A DNA stretch of 47,527 nt from Geitlerinema sp. PCC 9228 (GTDB lineage Bacteria; Cyanobacteriota; Cyanobacteriia; Cyanobacteriales; PCC-9228). Location: contig NZ_LNDC01000078.1 of assembly GCF_001870905.1 (NCBI RefSeq), forward strand, positions 1-47,527, in the 5' to 3' direction. Made by a program: the position numbers and the translations under genes. How positions within the stretch are numbered: the first letter of the stretch is position 1; every line of letters begins with the position of its first letter. The notes beneath the pieces are model-generated. The model saw nothing but the letters and a program-made list of their open reading frames with translations, ran no database searches and was not told the origin of the DNA. Of this stretch, positions 27,206 through 35,972 are shown one piece after another.

Positions 27206-27985
27206 ATGCTAGCCAAACGAATTTTGCCCTGTTTGGATGTCAATGCTGGTCGCGTGGTCAAGGGCGTGAATTTTGTCAATTTGCGCGATGCTGGCGACCC
27301 GGTGGAACTCGCCCAGGTGTATAACGATGCGGGTGCTGATGAATTGGTGTTTTTGGATATTACCGCCACCCACGAAGACCGCGATATTATCCTGGATGTG
27401 GTCTACCGCACCGCCGAAAATGTGTTCATTCCTTTGACGGTAGGTGGTGGGGTGCAATCCTTAGAAACAGTTAAAAATTTGTTAAGAGCTGGTGCCGATA
27501 AAGTTAGCGTTAACTCGGCAGCGGTACGCCAACCGGATTTTGTCGATCGCGCCAGCGATCGCTTTGGCAAACAGTGTATTGTAGTAGCTATTGACGCGCG
27601 TCGGGGCAGCGATTCTGCTTCTGGTTGGCAAGTATACGTACGTGGCGGTCGAGAAAATACCGGTCGCGATGCCATTGAATGGGCAAAAGAAGTGGAAGCC
27701 CGAGGTGCCGGCGAACTCCTGGTTACCAGCATGGATGCCGATGGCACCCAAAACGGCTACGATTTGGAACTAACGCGTACGATTTCCGAAGCCGTAGAAA
27801 TCCCCGTTATTGCCTCTGGAGGTGCCGGTAACTGCCAGCATATCTACGAAGCCCTCACCGAAGGCAAAGCCGAAGCTGCCCTATTGGCCTCTTTGTTACA
27901 CTACAGGCAGCTAACCATCGAACAAATCAAAGACTTTTTATCTGAAGGACAGGTTCCGGTACGGCAGCACATCGATAAATTGTAA
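27206..27985 (+). CDS. hisF: Imidazole glycerol phosphate synthase, cyclase subunit
   Basis: HisF forms imidazole glycerol phosphate in histidine synthesis, using ammonia passed on by HisH. The 259-residue TIM barrel shows [19 protein letters not shown] with the catalytic Asp, VFLDITAT, the phosphate site TVGGGVQ, the second catalytic Asp in [13 protein letters not shown] and ASGGAGN. The ATG at 27206 matches the family start. It is immediately followed by the octamer-repeat element. Confidence 0.97.
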   Translation: MLAKRILPCLDVNAGRVVKGVNFVNLRDAGDPVELAQVYNDAGADELVFLDITATHEDRDIILDVVYRTAENVFIPLTVGGGVQSLETVKNLLRAGADKVSVNSAAVRQPDFVDRASDRFGKQCIVVAIDARRGSDSASGWQVYVRGGRENTGRDAIEWAKEVEARGAGELLVTSMDADGTQNGYDLELTRTISEAVEIPVIASGGAGNCQHIYEALTEGKAEAALLASLLHYRQLTIEQIKDFLSEGQVPVRQHIDKL

Positions 27986-27989
27986 AGTC

Positions 27990-28137
27990 TGGGAGCGTGG
28001 GAGCGTACCGAGCGTGGGAGCGTGGGAGCGTGGGAGCTTGGGAGCTTGGGAAATATAATGGTTGTTTTCTCCGATGCCCCGACGCTCCGATGCCCCGATG
28101 CTCCGATGCCCCGATCTCCGACGCCCCGACGCCCGAA
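27990..28137. repeat. Octamer-repeat element, left copy
   Basis: Tandem copies of an 8-mer of type GTGGGAGC (with one GCGTACCGA interruption) lead to a core reading GGGAAATATAATGGTTG, then TTTTCTCCGATG and tandem CCCCGATG/CTCCGATG 8-mers. The two arms are roughly complementary, so the element can fold into one long imperfect hairpin. The same element, in the same orientation, occurs at 44300-44546 and in short form at 42883-42929. Confidence 0.9.
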
Positions 28138-28271
28138 CCAAACGCCAAAACCCCCATAAAATCAGGATTTTTGGCGGAATATGAGTTTCTTAAATTCTTA
28201 TAAAAAAACGTGCGATCGCTACTGGAAAATGTTAAGCTATGTAAAAAGGAAAAATTAATTTATGCAAAATT

Positions 28272-28592
28272 ATGATAATTATCCTATTTTTCGTCGTTGC
28301 GTTGGTTGCCTGGTCGCTGCATTTAATGCAAGAAGCGGTCAAGCATCGGGAATTTTCCCTGATGTTGGCTGGGACTTTGGTAGCAGCATCTGCGGCCGCC
28401 ATGATGCTGGTTTACTTTCTCATGCATGGGTACATGGGATATGTTTCCCAAATGAATCAAAATCCCTACTGGCTACCGGACGAGTCCACCGAAGAATCTG
28501 CCAGTCCTTCGGTATGGTACTCCGATAGTTCGCAAAATCGTTGGGAGGCCCGCCAATATTTTTATACCGAGCCTGCCAACCAAAGCCAATAA
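28272..28592 (+). CDS. Small membrane protein, unknown
   Basis: The 106-residue protein has two hydrophobic spans (about 1-20 and 32-52), then an acidic, Ser-rich, Trp/Tyr-containing tail. The ATG at 28272 overlaps a second out-of-frame ATG at 28262. A good terminator follows. It has no recognised family. It is the last host gene left of the nif cluster apart from the tRNA. Confidence 0.55.
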   Translation: MIIILFFVVALVAWSLHLMQEAVKHREFSLMLAGTLVAASAAAMMLVYFLMHGYMGYVSQMNQNPYWLPDESTEESASPSVWYSDSSQNRWEARQYFYTEPANQSQ

Positions 28593-28594
28593 AT

Positions 28595-28622
28595 CCTGCA
28601 GTCCCCCCATGCAGGCTTTTTT
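28595..28622 (+). terminator. Terminator after the small membrane protein gene
   Basis: CCTGCA and TGCAGG form a stem around a 9-nt C-rich loop, followed by CTTTTTT. It starts three bases after the stop codon. Confidence 0.75.
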
Positions 28623-28666
28623 ATCCTTAATTTTTTTTTCTTTCCAATTTTTTTTTGAGAAAATAC

Positions 28667-28696
28667 TTGACAGAATCGGTAGCGATAGGTCATCAT
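28667..28696 (+). promoter_or_regulatory. Possible promoter of tRNA-Ala
   Basis: A perfect TTGACA hexamer (28667-28672) is followed after 18 bases by CATCAT, a weak -10; a CATAAT starts three bases later. It lies about 60 bases before the tRNA. Confidence 0.4.
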
Positions 28697-28753
28697 AATA
28701 AAGCGTCGTTAAAAAGGCAGTTCCAACAAACGCCAAGAACGAATACGGCACCT

Positions 28754-28826
28754 GGGGCTATAGCTCAGCTGGTAGAGCACCTCAATGGCATTGAGGGGGT
28801 CAGCGGTTCGAGTCCGCTTAGCTCCA
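28754..28826 (+). tRNA. tRNA-Ala (anticodon GGC)
   Basis: The 73-nt cloverleaf has acceptor arms GGGGCTA/TAGCTCC, D-arm GCTC/GAGC, anticodon stem CCTCA/TGAGG around ATGGCAT, and T-arm AGCGG-TTCGAGT-CCGCT. The anticodon GGC reads GCC and GCU alanine codons. CCA is not encoded. The nifV stop lies 17 bp downstream on the other strand, so this tRNA marks the left edge of the nif region. Confidence 0.95.
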
Positions 28827-28842
28827 TTTTTTCTCCTCGCTG

Positions 28843-29961
28843 CTAGGCGCGGTGAGATAGTAAGCCCAAAAGCTCTTCATCGGTTAAATTGCGTTTTAAC
28901 TGGGTAGAGAGTTGTCGTGTAACCAAAAGCAGCGATCGCATTTGTTCCGGTTCTAAAACGATACCGTATTGGGATAGTTTGTGGGAGAGAATTCCCCGAC
29001 CGGAATGTTTGCCAACTTGCATTTGTCTTTGCATCCCCACCTGTTCCGGAGAAAACGGTTCGTAAGTTTGGGGATTTTTTAAAACGCCAGCGGTGTGAAT
29101 TCCCGACTCGTGGGCAAATGCATTTTTTCCCACCACTGCCTTCCAACGAGGCAACCCTTCCCCCGATGCCTGTTGTACCAACTGCGAAAGGGAAAATAAC
29201 TGCCGCGTGTCTATAGACAAGTCTACACCATTGATTTGCTTTAAAACCATCACCACTTCTTCTAAGGGGGCATTGCCAGCGCGTTCCCCCAAACCATTCA
29301 CTGTGGTATTGACAGAAGTAGCGCCAGCGCGGATGCCAGCAATGGCGTTAGCAGTAGCCATTCCCAAATCGTCGTGGGTGTGCATTTCAATGGGAATATT
29401 AACCGATTGAACCAGTTTGCGAATGCGATCGCAAGTGGAAAACGGGTCCAAAATTCCGACAGTATCGCAGAAACGAAAGCGGGAAGCGCCCCAATTCTGG
29501 GATTTTTGCGCAATTTCCACGAGAAACGCTTCCTCAGCGCGGGAACTGTCTTCGCCACCAACGGATACCCACAATCCCCGCTTTACCGACCAAGCAATGG
29601 TTCGTTGCAAATACTGCAAAACCAACGCGCGGCTACCTTGAAATTTAACACCAATTTGAATATCGGAGACGGGAATAGAGATGTGAACCCGTTGCAAACC
29701 ACATTCGGCGGAAGCGGCAACATCTTCTATCCGCGCGCGGTTCCATGCCAATAAACGGCTTTTTAAACCCAAATTGGCGATTTGGCGGATGGTTTGCCGT
29801 TCTGCTTCTCCCATAGCGGGGATACCCACTTCAATTTCTGGTATTCCCATTTTGGCTAATTTTTGCGCGATCGCCATTTTCTCCGCCGGTGTAAAGGCAA
29901 CACCAGCAGCTTGTTCGCCATCGCGTAGCGTTGTGTCGTTAATGTTGATTGCTGCGTTCAT
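28843..29961 (-). CDS. nifV: Homocitrate synthase NifV
   Basis: NifV condenses acetyl-CoA and 2-oxoglutarate to homocitrate, the organic ligand of FeMo-cofactor. The 372-residue protein has the DRE-TIM metallolyase signature [19 protein letters not shown] at the start, the metal-binding [13 protein letters not shown] motif, and [20 protein letters not shown], typical of homocitrate and isopropylmalate synthases. The short C-terminal part without a regulatory LeuA domain fits NifV. It is divergent from the main nif genes and ends next to tRNA-Ala. Confidence 0.93.
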   Translation of the reverse strand: MNAAININDTTLRDGEQAAGVAFTPAEKMAIAQKLAKMGIPEIEVGIPAMGEAERQTIRQIANLGLKSRLLAWNRARIEDVAASAECGLQRVHISIPVSDIQIGVKFQGSRALVLQYLQRTIAWSVKRGLWVSVGGEDSSRAEEAFLVEIAQKSQNWGASRFRFCDTVGILDPFSTCDRIRKLVQSVNIPIEMHTHDDLGMATANAIAGIRAGATSVNTTVNGLGERAGNAPLEEVVMVLKQINGVDLSIDTRQLFSLSQLVQQASGEGLPRWKAVVGKNAFAHESGIHTAGVLKNPQTYEPFSPEQVGMQRQMQVGKHSGRGILSHKLSQYGIVLEPEQMRSLLLVTRQLSTQLKRNLTDEELLGLLSHRA

Positions 29962-30866
29962 TGGGAGACTTCCTACAAGGGAACCGATGTTTGTTCGTTT
30001 CAGTTGCTACTAAAATTTTTTCTATTTTCTTTTTAAGCAAAATGCTATCTTTGATACAATCTCTGAAGAAATTTGCCCCAATTGTATAAACCTTAGGATT
30101 TTTTTCCAATTCCCTTAAGAAGAGCTTCATATTTTCTCGATAAACCAACCTTTTTTGCTAAAATATAAAAAAAATAAAAAAACGTTCAAAGAAAACAATA
30201 TCGATCGGGGAACGGGTGGCAAAAGGAAAAGCTATATGGAATTACAAGCCTCTACACACAAGGCTTCTGCGATTTAGCAAAACACAATACAAGCACTTTG
30301 AGTACCACGTAAGTACTCATTCACAAACCCTGTAAAAACGCTGAATTTCCCAACACGATAGGAACAAAAACTGAGTACTGTTTTCCCGAATCTTGTTCCC
30401 TTTTCACCCGAACCACCTACAGAAAAACCCGGACCATTACCCGTTAAAAAAGTTGAAATTTCTTCAAACGCCCACCCTGCGGTCTTCCGTCAAAGTTGAG
30501 TACAGAGGTAATTATTATTAATTATTCAATCACTACCCCTGCGAGTTGGCAACCACTAGGCATTTGATACAAGTTTCAGAACAAGGCAGAACGAGTTCTC
30601 CTGCCGACAATTTCCCAGATCCCCTCCGGAGGGTAGAAGTTACACGCAATTCGCTATTCAAGTACCGCGAACCTACGTAGGGGAAACTAGGGAAATTGAC
30701 ATCCAAACACAATCCGCATAAACCACAATTTCCGAACATTGGAATTCGTAGCAGAGTAGGCAGATTGGCAGATTTGGTATCGGCAGCAATCGCAGTCTGG
30801 CAATTGCCCAGAACTCAGGCAATAGGGGGAACAGAACCACGATTTGTCGCTTTTTGAGGAAATACC
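29962..30866. promoter_or_regulatory. Long divergent nif control region
   Basis: About 0.9 kb separates nifV from the NifX-domain gene and contains no gene. The left part is AT-rich. TGAGTAC occurs three times (30299, near 30372 and near 30496). I found no GTA-N8-TAC NtcA box here. Two 15-base GTA-N9-TAC sites (30302-30316 and 30663-30677) share the pattern GTACC-x-CG. Regulators are not identified. Confidence 0.5.
30299..30319. promoter_or_regulatory. Perfect dyad TGAGTAC-N7-GTACTCA
   Basis: Seven-base perfect arms are separated by seven bases, giving 21 bp, the size of a dimeric repressor or activator site. The half-site TGAGTAC recurs twice downstream in the same spacer. It lies between the divergent nifV and nifX-like genes. 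Confidence 0.5.
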
Positions 30867-31265
30867 ATGACTTCCACCACACCCAGCCAAACCCCGCAGC
30901 CAGCAGCCGCTTCCACAGACATGCCAGTTATACGAGTAGCGGTTGCCAGCAAAGACGACCAACTGGTGAACCAACATTTTGGTCATGCCAAGGAATTTTT
31001 GATTTACGAAGTACAGGGTTCGGTCGCCACCCTGCTGGAAAAACGTTCTATCGAACAGTATTGCCACGGCAAAGACGATACGCCGGGAGATTTGCAAGCT
31101 ATTTTGGACACGTTAGAAGATTGTAGCGCGGTTTTGGTTTCGCGTATCGGTCACGGTCCCGACGACCGTTTGCGAGATGCCGGTATCGAACCAGTACAGG
31201 TATACGACGTTATCGAAACGGCGGTGTTGGACTTTTACGCGCAATACTGTCAAGAAATAAGTTAG
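30867..31265 (+). CDS. NifX/NifB C-terminal-type FeMo-cofactor-binding domain protein
   Basis: After a disordered Thr/Pro/Ala-rich head of about 20 residues comes a dinitrogenase iron-molybdenum cofactor domain: IRVAVASKDDQLVNQHFGHA, EFLIYE, and a late VLVSRIGHGPDDRLRDAGI. Such domains (NifX, NafY, the NifB tail) bind FeMo-co or its precursor NifB-co during assembly. GAGGAAATACC precedes the ATG at 30867; an internal Met about 18 codons later is an alternative. It leads the nifS-nifU transcript, an unusual place for a NifX-type gene. Confidence 0.85.
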   Translation: MTSTTPSQTPQPAAASTDMPVIRVAVASKDDQLVNQHFGHAKEFLIYEVQGSVATLLEKRSIEQYCHGKDDTPGDLQAILDTLEDCSAVLVSRIGHGPDDRLRDAGIEPVQVYDVIETAVLDFYAQYCQEIS

Positions 31266-31292
31266 GAAAGAGGGGAAGAGGGGTTGGTATCA

Positions 31293-31321
31293 GGTATGAA
31301 TACTCCCATGCCCCTCATACC
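31293..31321 (+). other. Stem-loop between the NifX-like gene and nifS
   Basis: GGTATGA and TCATACC pair over 7 bp with a 15-nt loop, about 30 bases before nifS. It may limit or stabilise the transcript. Confidence 0.4.
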
Positions 31322-31353
31322 AGCGATTTGCCGTTCAAAAACAGGAATTTTCT

Positions 31354-32529
31354 ATGACGCCACCAGTTATTTATCTCGACAACAATGCGACTACGAAGGT
31401 TGCTGATGAAGTTCTAGAAACCATGATGCCTTATTTTTGCCAGCAATATGGCAATGCGTCGAGTATGCATACCTTTGGTGGTCGCTTGGAGAAGCAAATC
31501 AAAACAGCGAGGGAACAGGTGGCAGCTTTGATAAATGCCGACCCCAGCGAAATTGTCTTTACCAGTTGCGGTACGGAAGGGGATAATACGGCAATTCGGT
31601 CTGCTTTGGCTGCCAATCCCGAGAAAAAACATATTGTGACCACGCAAGTAGAACATCCGGCGGTGTTACAGCTGTGTCGCCGTCTGGAAAAGCAGGGATA
31701 CGAGGTGACGTATCTTTCGGTAGACCGCAAGGGGCAGTTAAATTTAGATGAGCTGAGAGCTTCTTTGCGAGACGATACGGCTGTGGTTTCGGTGATGTGT
31801 GCCAATAACGAAACTGGGAATTTGTTTCCGGTGGAACGGATTGGTGAGTTTGTAAAGGCAAAGGGAATTTTGTTTCATGTGGATGCCGTCCAGGCGGTGG
31901 GGAAATTTCCTTTGGATATGCAAAACAGTACGATTGATTTTCTGGTTTTATCGGGACACAAAGTTCACGCTGGCAAGGGAATTGGGGTACTGTACGTCCG
32001 CAAGGGGGTTCGCTTCCATCCGCTGCTGGTTGGCGGTCACCAGGAACGGGGAAGGCGCGGCGGTACGGAAAATGTGGCTGCGATCGCTGGTTTGGGAAAA
32101 GCGGCGGAACTCACCCGTTTGGGTATGAATGACGATATTGCCCATATGAAGCAGTTGCGCGATCGCTTGGAACAGGGAATTCTTAGCCAAATTTCTAATT
32201 GCGAACTCAACGGCCATCCCACGCGGCGGCTTCCCAATACGACGAATATTGGCTTTCAGCATATTGAAGGGGAGGCGATTCTGCTTTCTTTGGACCGCTA
32301 CGGGATTTGCGCGTCGTCGGGTTCGGCTTGTACGTCGGGGTCGTTGGAACCTTCCCACGTTCTCAAGGCGATGGGGGTTCCCTATACGCTGCTACATGGG
32401 TCGATTCGGTTTAGTTTGTCGCGGTATACCACGGCGGCTGAGGTGGAACGGGTTTTGCAGGTGATGCCGCAGGTGGTGGACTGGTTGCGGTCGATTTCTC
32501 CGTTTAGCCAGCCGGCTTCGGTGGGATAA
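31354..32529 (+). CDS. nifS: Cysteine desulfurase NifS
   Basis: NifS is a pyridoxal phosphate enzyme that releases sulfur from cysteine for nitrogenase Fe-S clusters. The 391-residue protein starts IYLDNNATTKV. It has VEHPAV (His101, stacked on PLP), HVDAVQAVGK, the PLP lysine in LSGHKVHAGKG (Lys203) and the catalytic loop ICASSGSACTSGS (Cys326), followed by the SIRFSLSRYTT end. The short catalytic loop is that of group I NifS/IscS enzymes. It lies 51 bp before nifU. Confidence 0.95.
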   Translation: MTPPVIYLDNNATTKVADEVLETMMPYFCQQYGNASSMHTFGGRLEKQIKTAREQVAALINADPSEIVFTSCGTEGDNTAIRSALAANPEKKHIVTTQVEHPAVLQLCRRLEKQGYEVTYLSVDRKGQLNLDELRASLRDDTAVVSVMCANNETGNLFPVERIGEFVKAKGILFHVDAVQAVGKFPLDMQNSTIDFLVLSGHKVHAGKGIGVLYVRKGVRFHPLLVGGHQERGRRGGTENVAAIAGLGKAAELTRLGMNDDIAHMKQLRDRLEQGILSQISNCELNGHPTRRLPNTTNIGFQHIEGEAILLSLDRYGICASSGSACTSGSLEPSHVLKAMGVPYTLLHGSIRFSLSRYTTAAEVERVLQVMPQVVDWLRSISPFSQPASVG

Positions 32530-32580
32530 GCGATCTTTTTGAAGTTTTGCAGGTAGCCAGTAGATTTTTGGGAGAAGACA

Positions 32581-33486
32581 ATGTGGGATTATACGGATAA
32601 GGTAATGGATTTGTTTCACCATCCCCACAATATGGGTGCGATCGCGCATTCGGAATGTACGGAGGCAGAGGCAGTGGCGGTGGGGGAAATTGGCAGCATT
32701 GTCTGTGGGGATGCGTTGCGGTTGCATTTGCGGATTGACAAGGCAAGCGATCGTATTGTGGATGCTAGGTTCCAGACGTTTGGCTGCGCCAGCGCGATCG
32801 CTTCTTCGTCGGCGCTGACGGATTTGGTTAAAGGGATGACTTTGGATGAGGCAATGGCAGTTACAAATAAGAATATTGCCGAATTTCTTGGGGGATTGCC
32901 CCAGGAAAAAATGCACTGTTCGGTGATGGGAAAGGAAGCTTTGGATGCTGCTATTGCCAATTATCGGGGAATTTCCCTACATCCGGAAGCGGAAGATGAA
33001 AGTCCTTTGGTTTGCAAGTGTTTTGCAGTGACCGCTGGTAAGATTAAACGGCTGATTCGCGAGAACGAACTAACCACAGCAGCGCAGGTGACGAACTATA
33101 TTAAAGCCGGTGGCGGTTGCGGTACTTGTCTGACGGAAATTGATGAGTTGCTTTGGGACGTTTATCAGGAAAAAATGGGAGAATTGCCGGAAAATTCTCT
33201 AGCAGAGAAGGAAACTTCTCCGGTTTCCCAAAAGCAAGCATCCCGTTTGACGATGGTGGAGAAAATTAATTTAATCCAAGAGGTTTTGGCGGCAGACATT
33301 CGACCGATTTTAGAAGCCGATGGCGGCGATGTTTGCCTCTACGAAGTGGCGGGAAATTTGGTACAGGTAAATCTACAAGGCGCTTGCTGCGGTTGTCCCA
33401 GTTCTACGGCTACTTTAAAACAGTTGATTGAAGATAAATTACGCCAGTCGGTGTCTGAAGATTTGGTGGTGGAAGCAGTTCGCTAG
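32581..33486 (+). CDS. nifU: Fe-S scaffold NifU (three-domain)
   Basis: NifU builds Fe-S clusters for nitrogenase from sulfur given by NifS. The 301-residue protein has the full classical layout. The IscU-like domain (about 1-130) has Cys42, Cys69 and Cys113 in VCGDAL, TFGCASAIASSSAL and MHCSVMG. The BFD-like [2Fe-2S] domain (about 140-185) has VCKCF and GGGCGTC. The C-terminal Nfu domain (about 225-300) has ACCGCPSS. The length is normal. A strong terminator follows, so it closes the nifX-like/nifS/nifU unit. Confidence 0.95.
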   Translation: MWDYTDKVMDLFHHPHNMGAIAHSECTEAEAVAVGEIGSIVCGDALRLHLRIDKASDRIVDARFQTFGCASAIASSSALTDLVKGMTLDEAMAVTNKNIAEFLGGLPQEKMHCSVMGKEALDAAIANYRGISLHPEAEDESPLVCKCFAVTAGKIKRLIRENELTTAAQVTNYIKAGGGCGTCLTEIDELLWDVYQEKMGELPENSLAEKETSPVSQKQASRLTMVEKINLIQEVLAADIRPILEADGGDVCLYEVAGNLVQVNLQGACCGCPSSTATLKQLIEDKLRQSVSEDLVVEAVR

Positions 33487-33541
33487 TTGTATGTTTTCAA
33501 TTATTTTTGTTTTTTAGTACAATCTCCTTAAATCTAGCGCG

Positions 33542-33568
33542 ATCGCATCTTCGGATGCGATTTTTTTT
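33542..33568 (+). terminator. Strong terminator after nifU
   Basis: ATCGCATC and GATGCGAT form an 8-bp perfect stem with the stable tetraloop TTCG, followed by eight T residues. It separates the nifS-nifU unit from the next gene. Confidence 0.9.
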
Positions 33569-33729
33569 GATAAAGTAGTTTTATTTTTTCTTTAGAAAGT
33601 ATCTACCATTTCGTTATATATTTTACTTTTATTCTGGCAAATATTTTTTAGTATAAAAATAGAAAGACACGTACCTTTCCACCGTGTCAAAACAAACAGC
33701 CAAACATACATTCCAGCTAGGAGGTTCTA

Positions 33730-34116
33730 ATGCAAACTGTAGAAACGACTACCAACACACCCCAAGATAAAGAAATTCGCATTTCGCAACCAGCTTTGCA
33801 ACGCATGAAAGAACTGCGCCATCAAATTGAGGGTGATGTCTGCCTGCGAATCGGTGTTCGTCAGGGTGGATGTTCTGGATTGACCTATGTTATGAACTTT
33901 GACGATATTCACCACCACCTTCCTGGCGACAAAATGTTTGATTTTGATGGCTTGAAAGTGGTTTGCGACCCCAAAAGCTTGGAATGTGTTGAGGGGTTAA
34001 TTATTGATTTCAACCATTCGGTTTTGGGAATTGGTGGCGAATTCCAATTCATGAATCCCAGCGCCGAAGCTACTTGCTGTTGTGGTCAATCTTTTGCTAC
34101 TGAAGTCGCTTCTTAA
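33730..34116 (+). CDS. IscA/HesB-type A-carrier protein
   Basis: A-type carriers pass Fe-S clusters or iron to apo-proteins such as nitrogenase components. The 128-residue protein has the family core VRQGGCSGLTYVMNF (Cys48) and the C-terminal NPSAEATCCCGQSF. The usual CGC pair is here Cys116-Cys117-Cys118, so the intervening Gly is replaced by Cys. A strong ribosome site (AGGAGG) precedes the ATG. The gene is flanked by terminators on both sides and so forms its own unit inside the nif cluster. Confidence 0.9.
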   Translation: MQTVETTTNTPQDKEIRISQPALQRMKELRHQIEGDVCLRIGVRQGGCSGLTYVMNFDDIHHHLPGDKMFDFDGLKVVCDPKSLECVEGLIIDFNHSVLGIGGEFQFMNPSAEATCCCGQSFATEVAS

Positions 34117-34158
34117 AAATACAGTCTATAAAACCAATAATTGGATTCCGGCAACACT

Positions 34159-34185
34159 CTCCCTAGGATTCTAGGGGGATTTTTT
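34159..34185 (+). terminator. Terminator after the IscA/HesB gene
   Basis: TCCCTAG and CTAGGGGGA pair around GATT and are followed by six T residues, about 45 bases after the stop. Confidence 0.75.
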
Positions 34186-34212
34186 ATGGAGAAAGCTTCT
34201 GGTAACTTAATT

Positions 34213-34237
34213 GTAGGGTGGGCAGGGCACACCCTAC
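34213..34237. repeat. Dispersed GGGTGGGC palindrome, copy 2
   Basis: GTAGGGTG and CACCCTAC (the latter preceded by CA) form an inverted repeat like those at 7097 and 46126. Confidence 0.6.
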
Positions 34238-34301
34238 TAAATAAAATGTAAATTAATGTAAACATATTTTTTCTAATTTAACAAAAAAAAGATGGGATTT
34301 T

Positions 34302-34343
34302 GTATCTACAAATACTTTTCTGACTGGGAGAATCGTTAATAAT
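34302..34343 (+). promoter_or_regulatory. NtcA box and -10 element of nifH
   Basis: GTA-TCTACAAA-TAC (34302-34315) is a perfect match to GTA-N8-TAC, the site of the cyanobacterial nitrogen regulator NtcA. A TAATAAT -10-like element starts at 34337, 21 bases later, close to the 22-23 bases of NtcA-activated promoters, where the box replaces the -35. The predicted transcript starts near 34350. Activation under nitrogen shortage and high 2-oxoglutarate follows from known NtcA biology. Confidence 0.75.
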
Positions 34344-34446
34344 AAAAATCAGCAGAGGAGAGAAAGTTTTAACCCAGAAAACTGAACGGCTACCTCTACA
34401 GAAATTTTCACCAATACTTCCAACAGATATTTGCAGAAAATTATAG

Positions 34447-35331
<885 letters not shown>

Positions 35332-35346
35332 GTGGTTGTTGAAGTA

Positions 35347-35404
35347 GGCAGCGCCTTGGTTATCTGTAATTTCCAATTTACCCACTCAGATGACCAGCGT
35401 TGCC
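35347..35404 (+). other. Long stem-loop between nifH and nifI1
   Basis: The arms 35347-35366 and 35387-35404 pair over 18 bp with two G-U pairs and one 2-nt bulge around a 20-nt loop. No T-run follows. It may stabilise the 3' end of nifH mRNA or reduce downstream expression. Confidence 0.7.
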
Positions 35405-35454
35405 ATAATTTTCTTGAATGAATCGGATTTTTGGATTGATAGGAGGCAACTCCC

Positions 35455-35817
35455 ATGAGCATTATGGTTCGTGCCATCATTCGGCCGGAGAAGACACCCG
35501 ATGTTTTGCAAGCATTGCTCGATGCTGGTTATCCAGCGGTAACCAAAGTAGATGTATACGGTCGGGGAAAACAACGCGGTTTGAAGATTGGTAACGTTAT
35601 CTACGACGAACTGCCCAAAGAATTGTTGATGGTGGTGGTTCCGGAAGCAGATAAAGAAGCTGTGGTCAGTACCATTTTAGAAAATGCGCGCACGGGAACG
35701 GAAGGCGCGTATGGCGACGGTAAGATTTTTATCTCCCCTGTAGAGGAAATCTATACCGTCAGCACCGGACAGCAAGAAGAAGCATCGGTTCCAACTACCA
35801 ATTTCGCCACAGTTTAA
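35455..35817 (+). CDS. nifI1: PII-like nitrogenase regulator NifI1
   Basis: NifI1 and NifI2 form a complex that binds NifDK and blocks its contact with NifH when 2-oxoglutarate is low and ammonium high. The 120-residue protein is a PII fold with MVRAIIRPEKTPDVLQAL, a T-loop region VYGRGKQRGLKIGNV and the C-terminal GDGKIFISPVEEI. The T-loop is unlike GlnB: it lacks the usual uridylylation or phosphorylation context. GGAGG precedes the ATG. Its place right after nifH is diagnostic of nif clusters of methanogens and anaerobic bacteria. Confidence 0.93.
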   Translation: MSIMVRAIIRPEKTPDVLQALLDAGYPAVTKVDVYGRGKQRGLKIGNVIYDELPKELLMVVVPEADKEAVVSTILENARTGTEGAYGDGKIFISPVEEIYTVSTGQQEEASVPTTNFATV

Positions 35818-35851
35818 TGACTTACCTCGAATAAAAGAACAATTAGAACCG

Positions 35852-35944
35852 GCTATCAGCTTGTACTGGGTTTCCAGTAGAAAGAAATGGAGGGATGCTT
35901 GTGGGTAATTGAGCCAATTCTTTCGATATTTTCAAGCTGGTAGC
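35852..35944 (+). other. Branched RNA structure between nifI1 and nifI2
   Basis: An outer 12-bp stem (35852-35863 with 35933-35944, one G-U) encloses a 6-bp hairpin (35864-35869 with 35874-35879) and a 7-bp stem (35880-35886 with 35918-35924). Together they make a three-way junction ending close to the nifI2 ribosome site. Confidence 0.6.
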
Positions 35945-35972
35945 ACCCCCCACATCACAGGAGGTGGCTTTC

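Noticed and set aside
30302-30316. NtcA box upstream of the nifX-like gene
   Set aside because: The spacing is GTA-N9-TAC, one base too long for NtcA, and no -10 is correctly placed.
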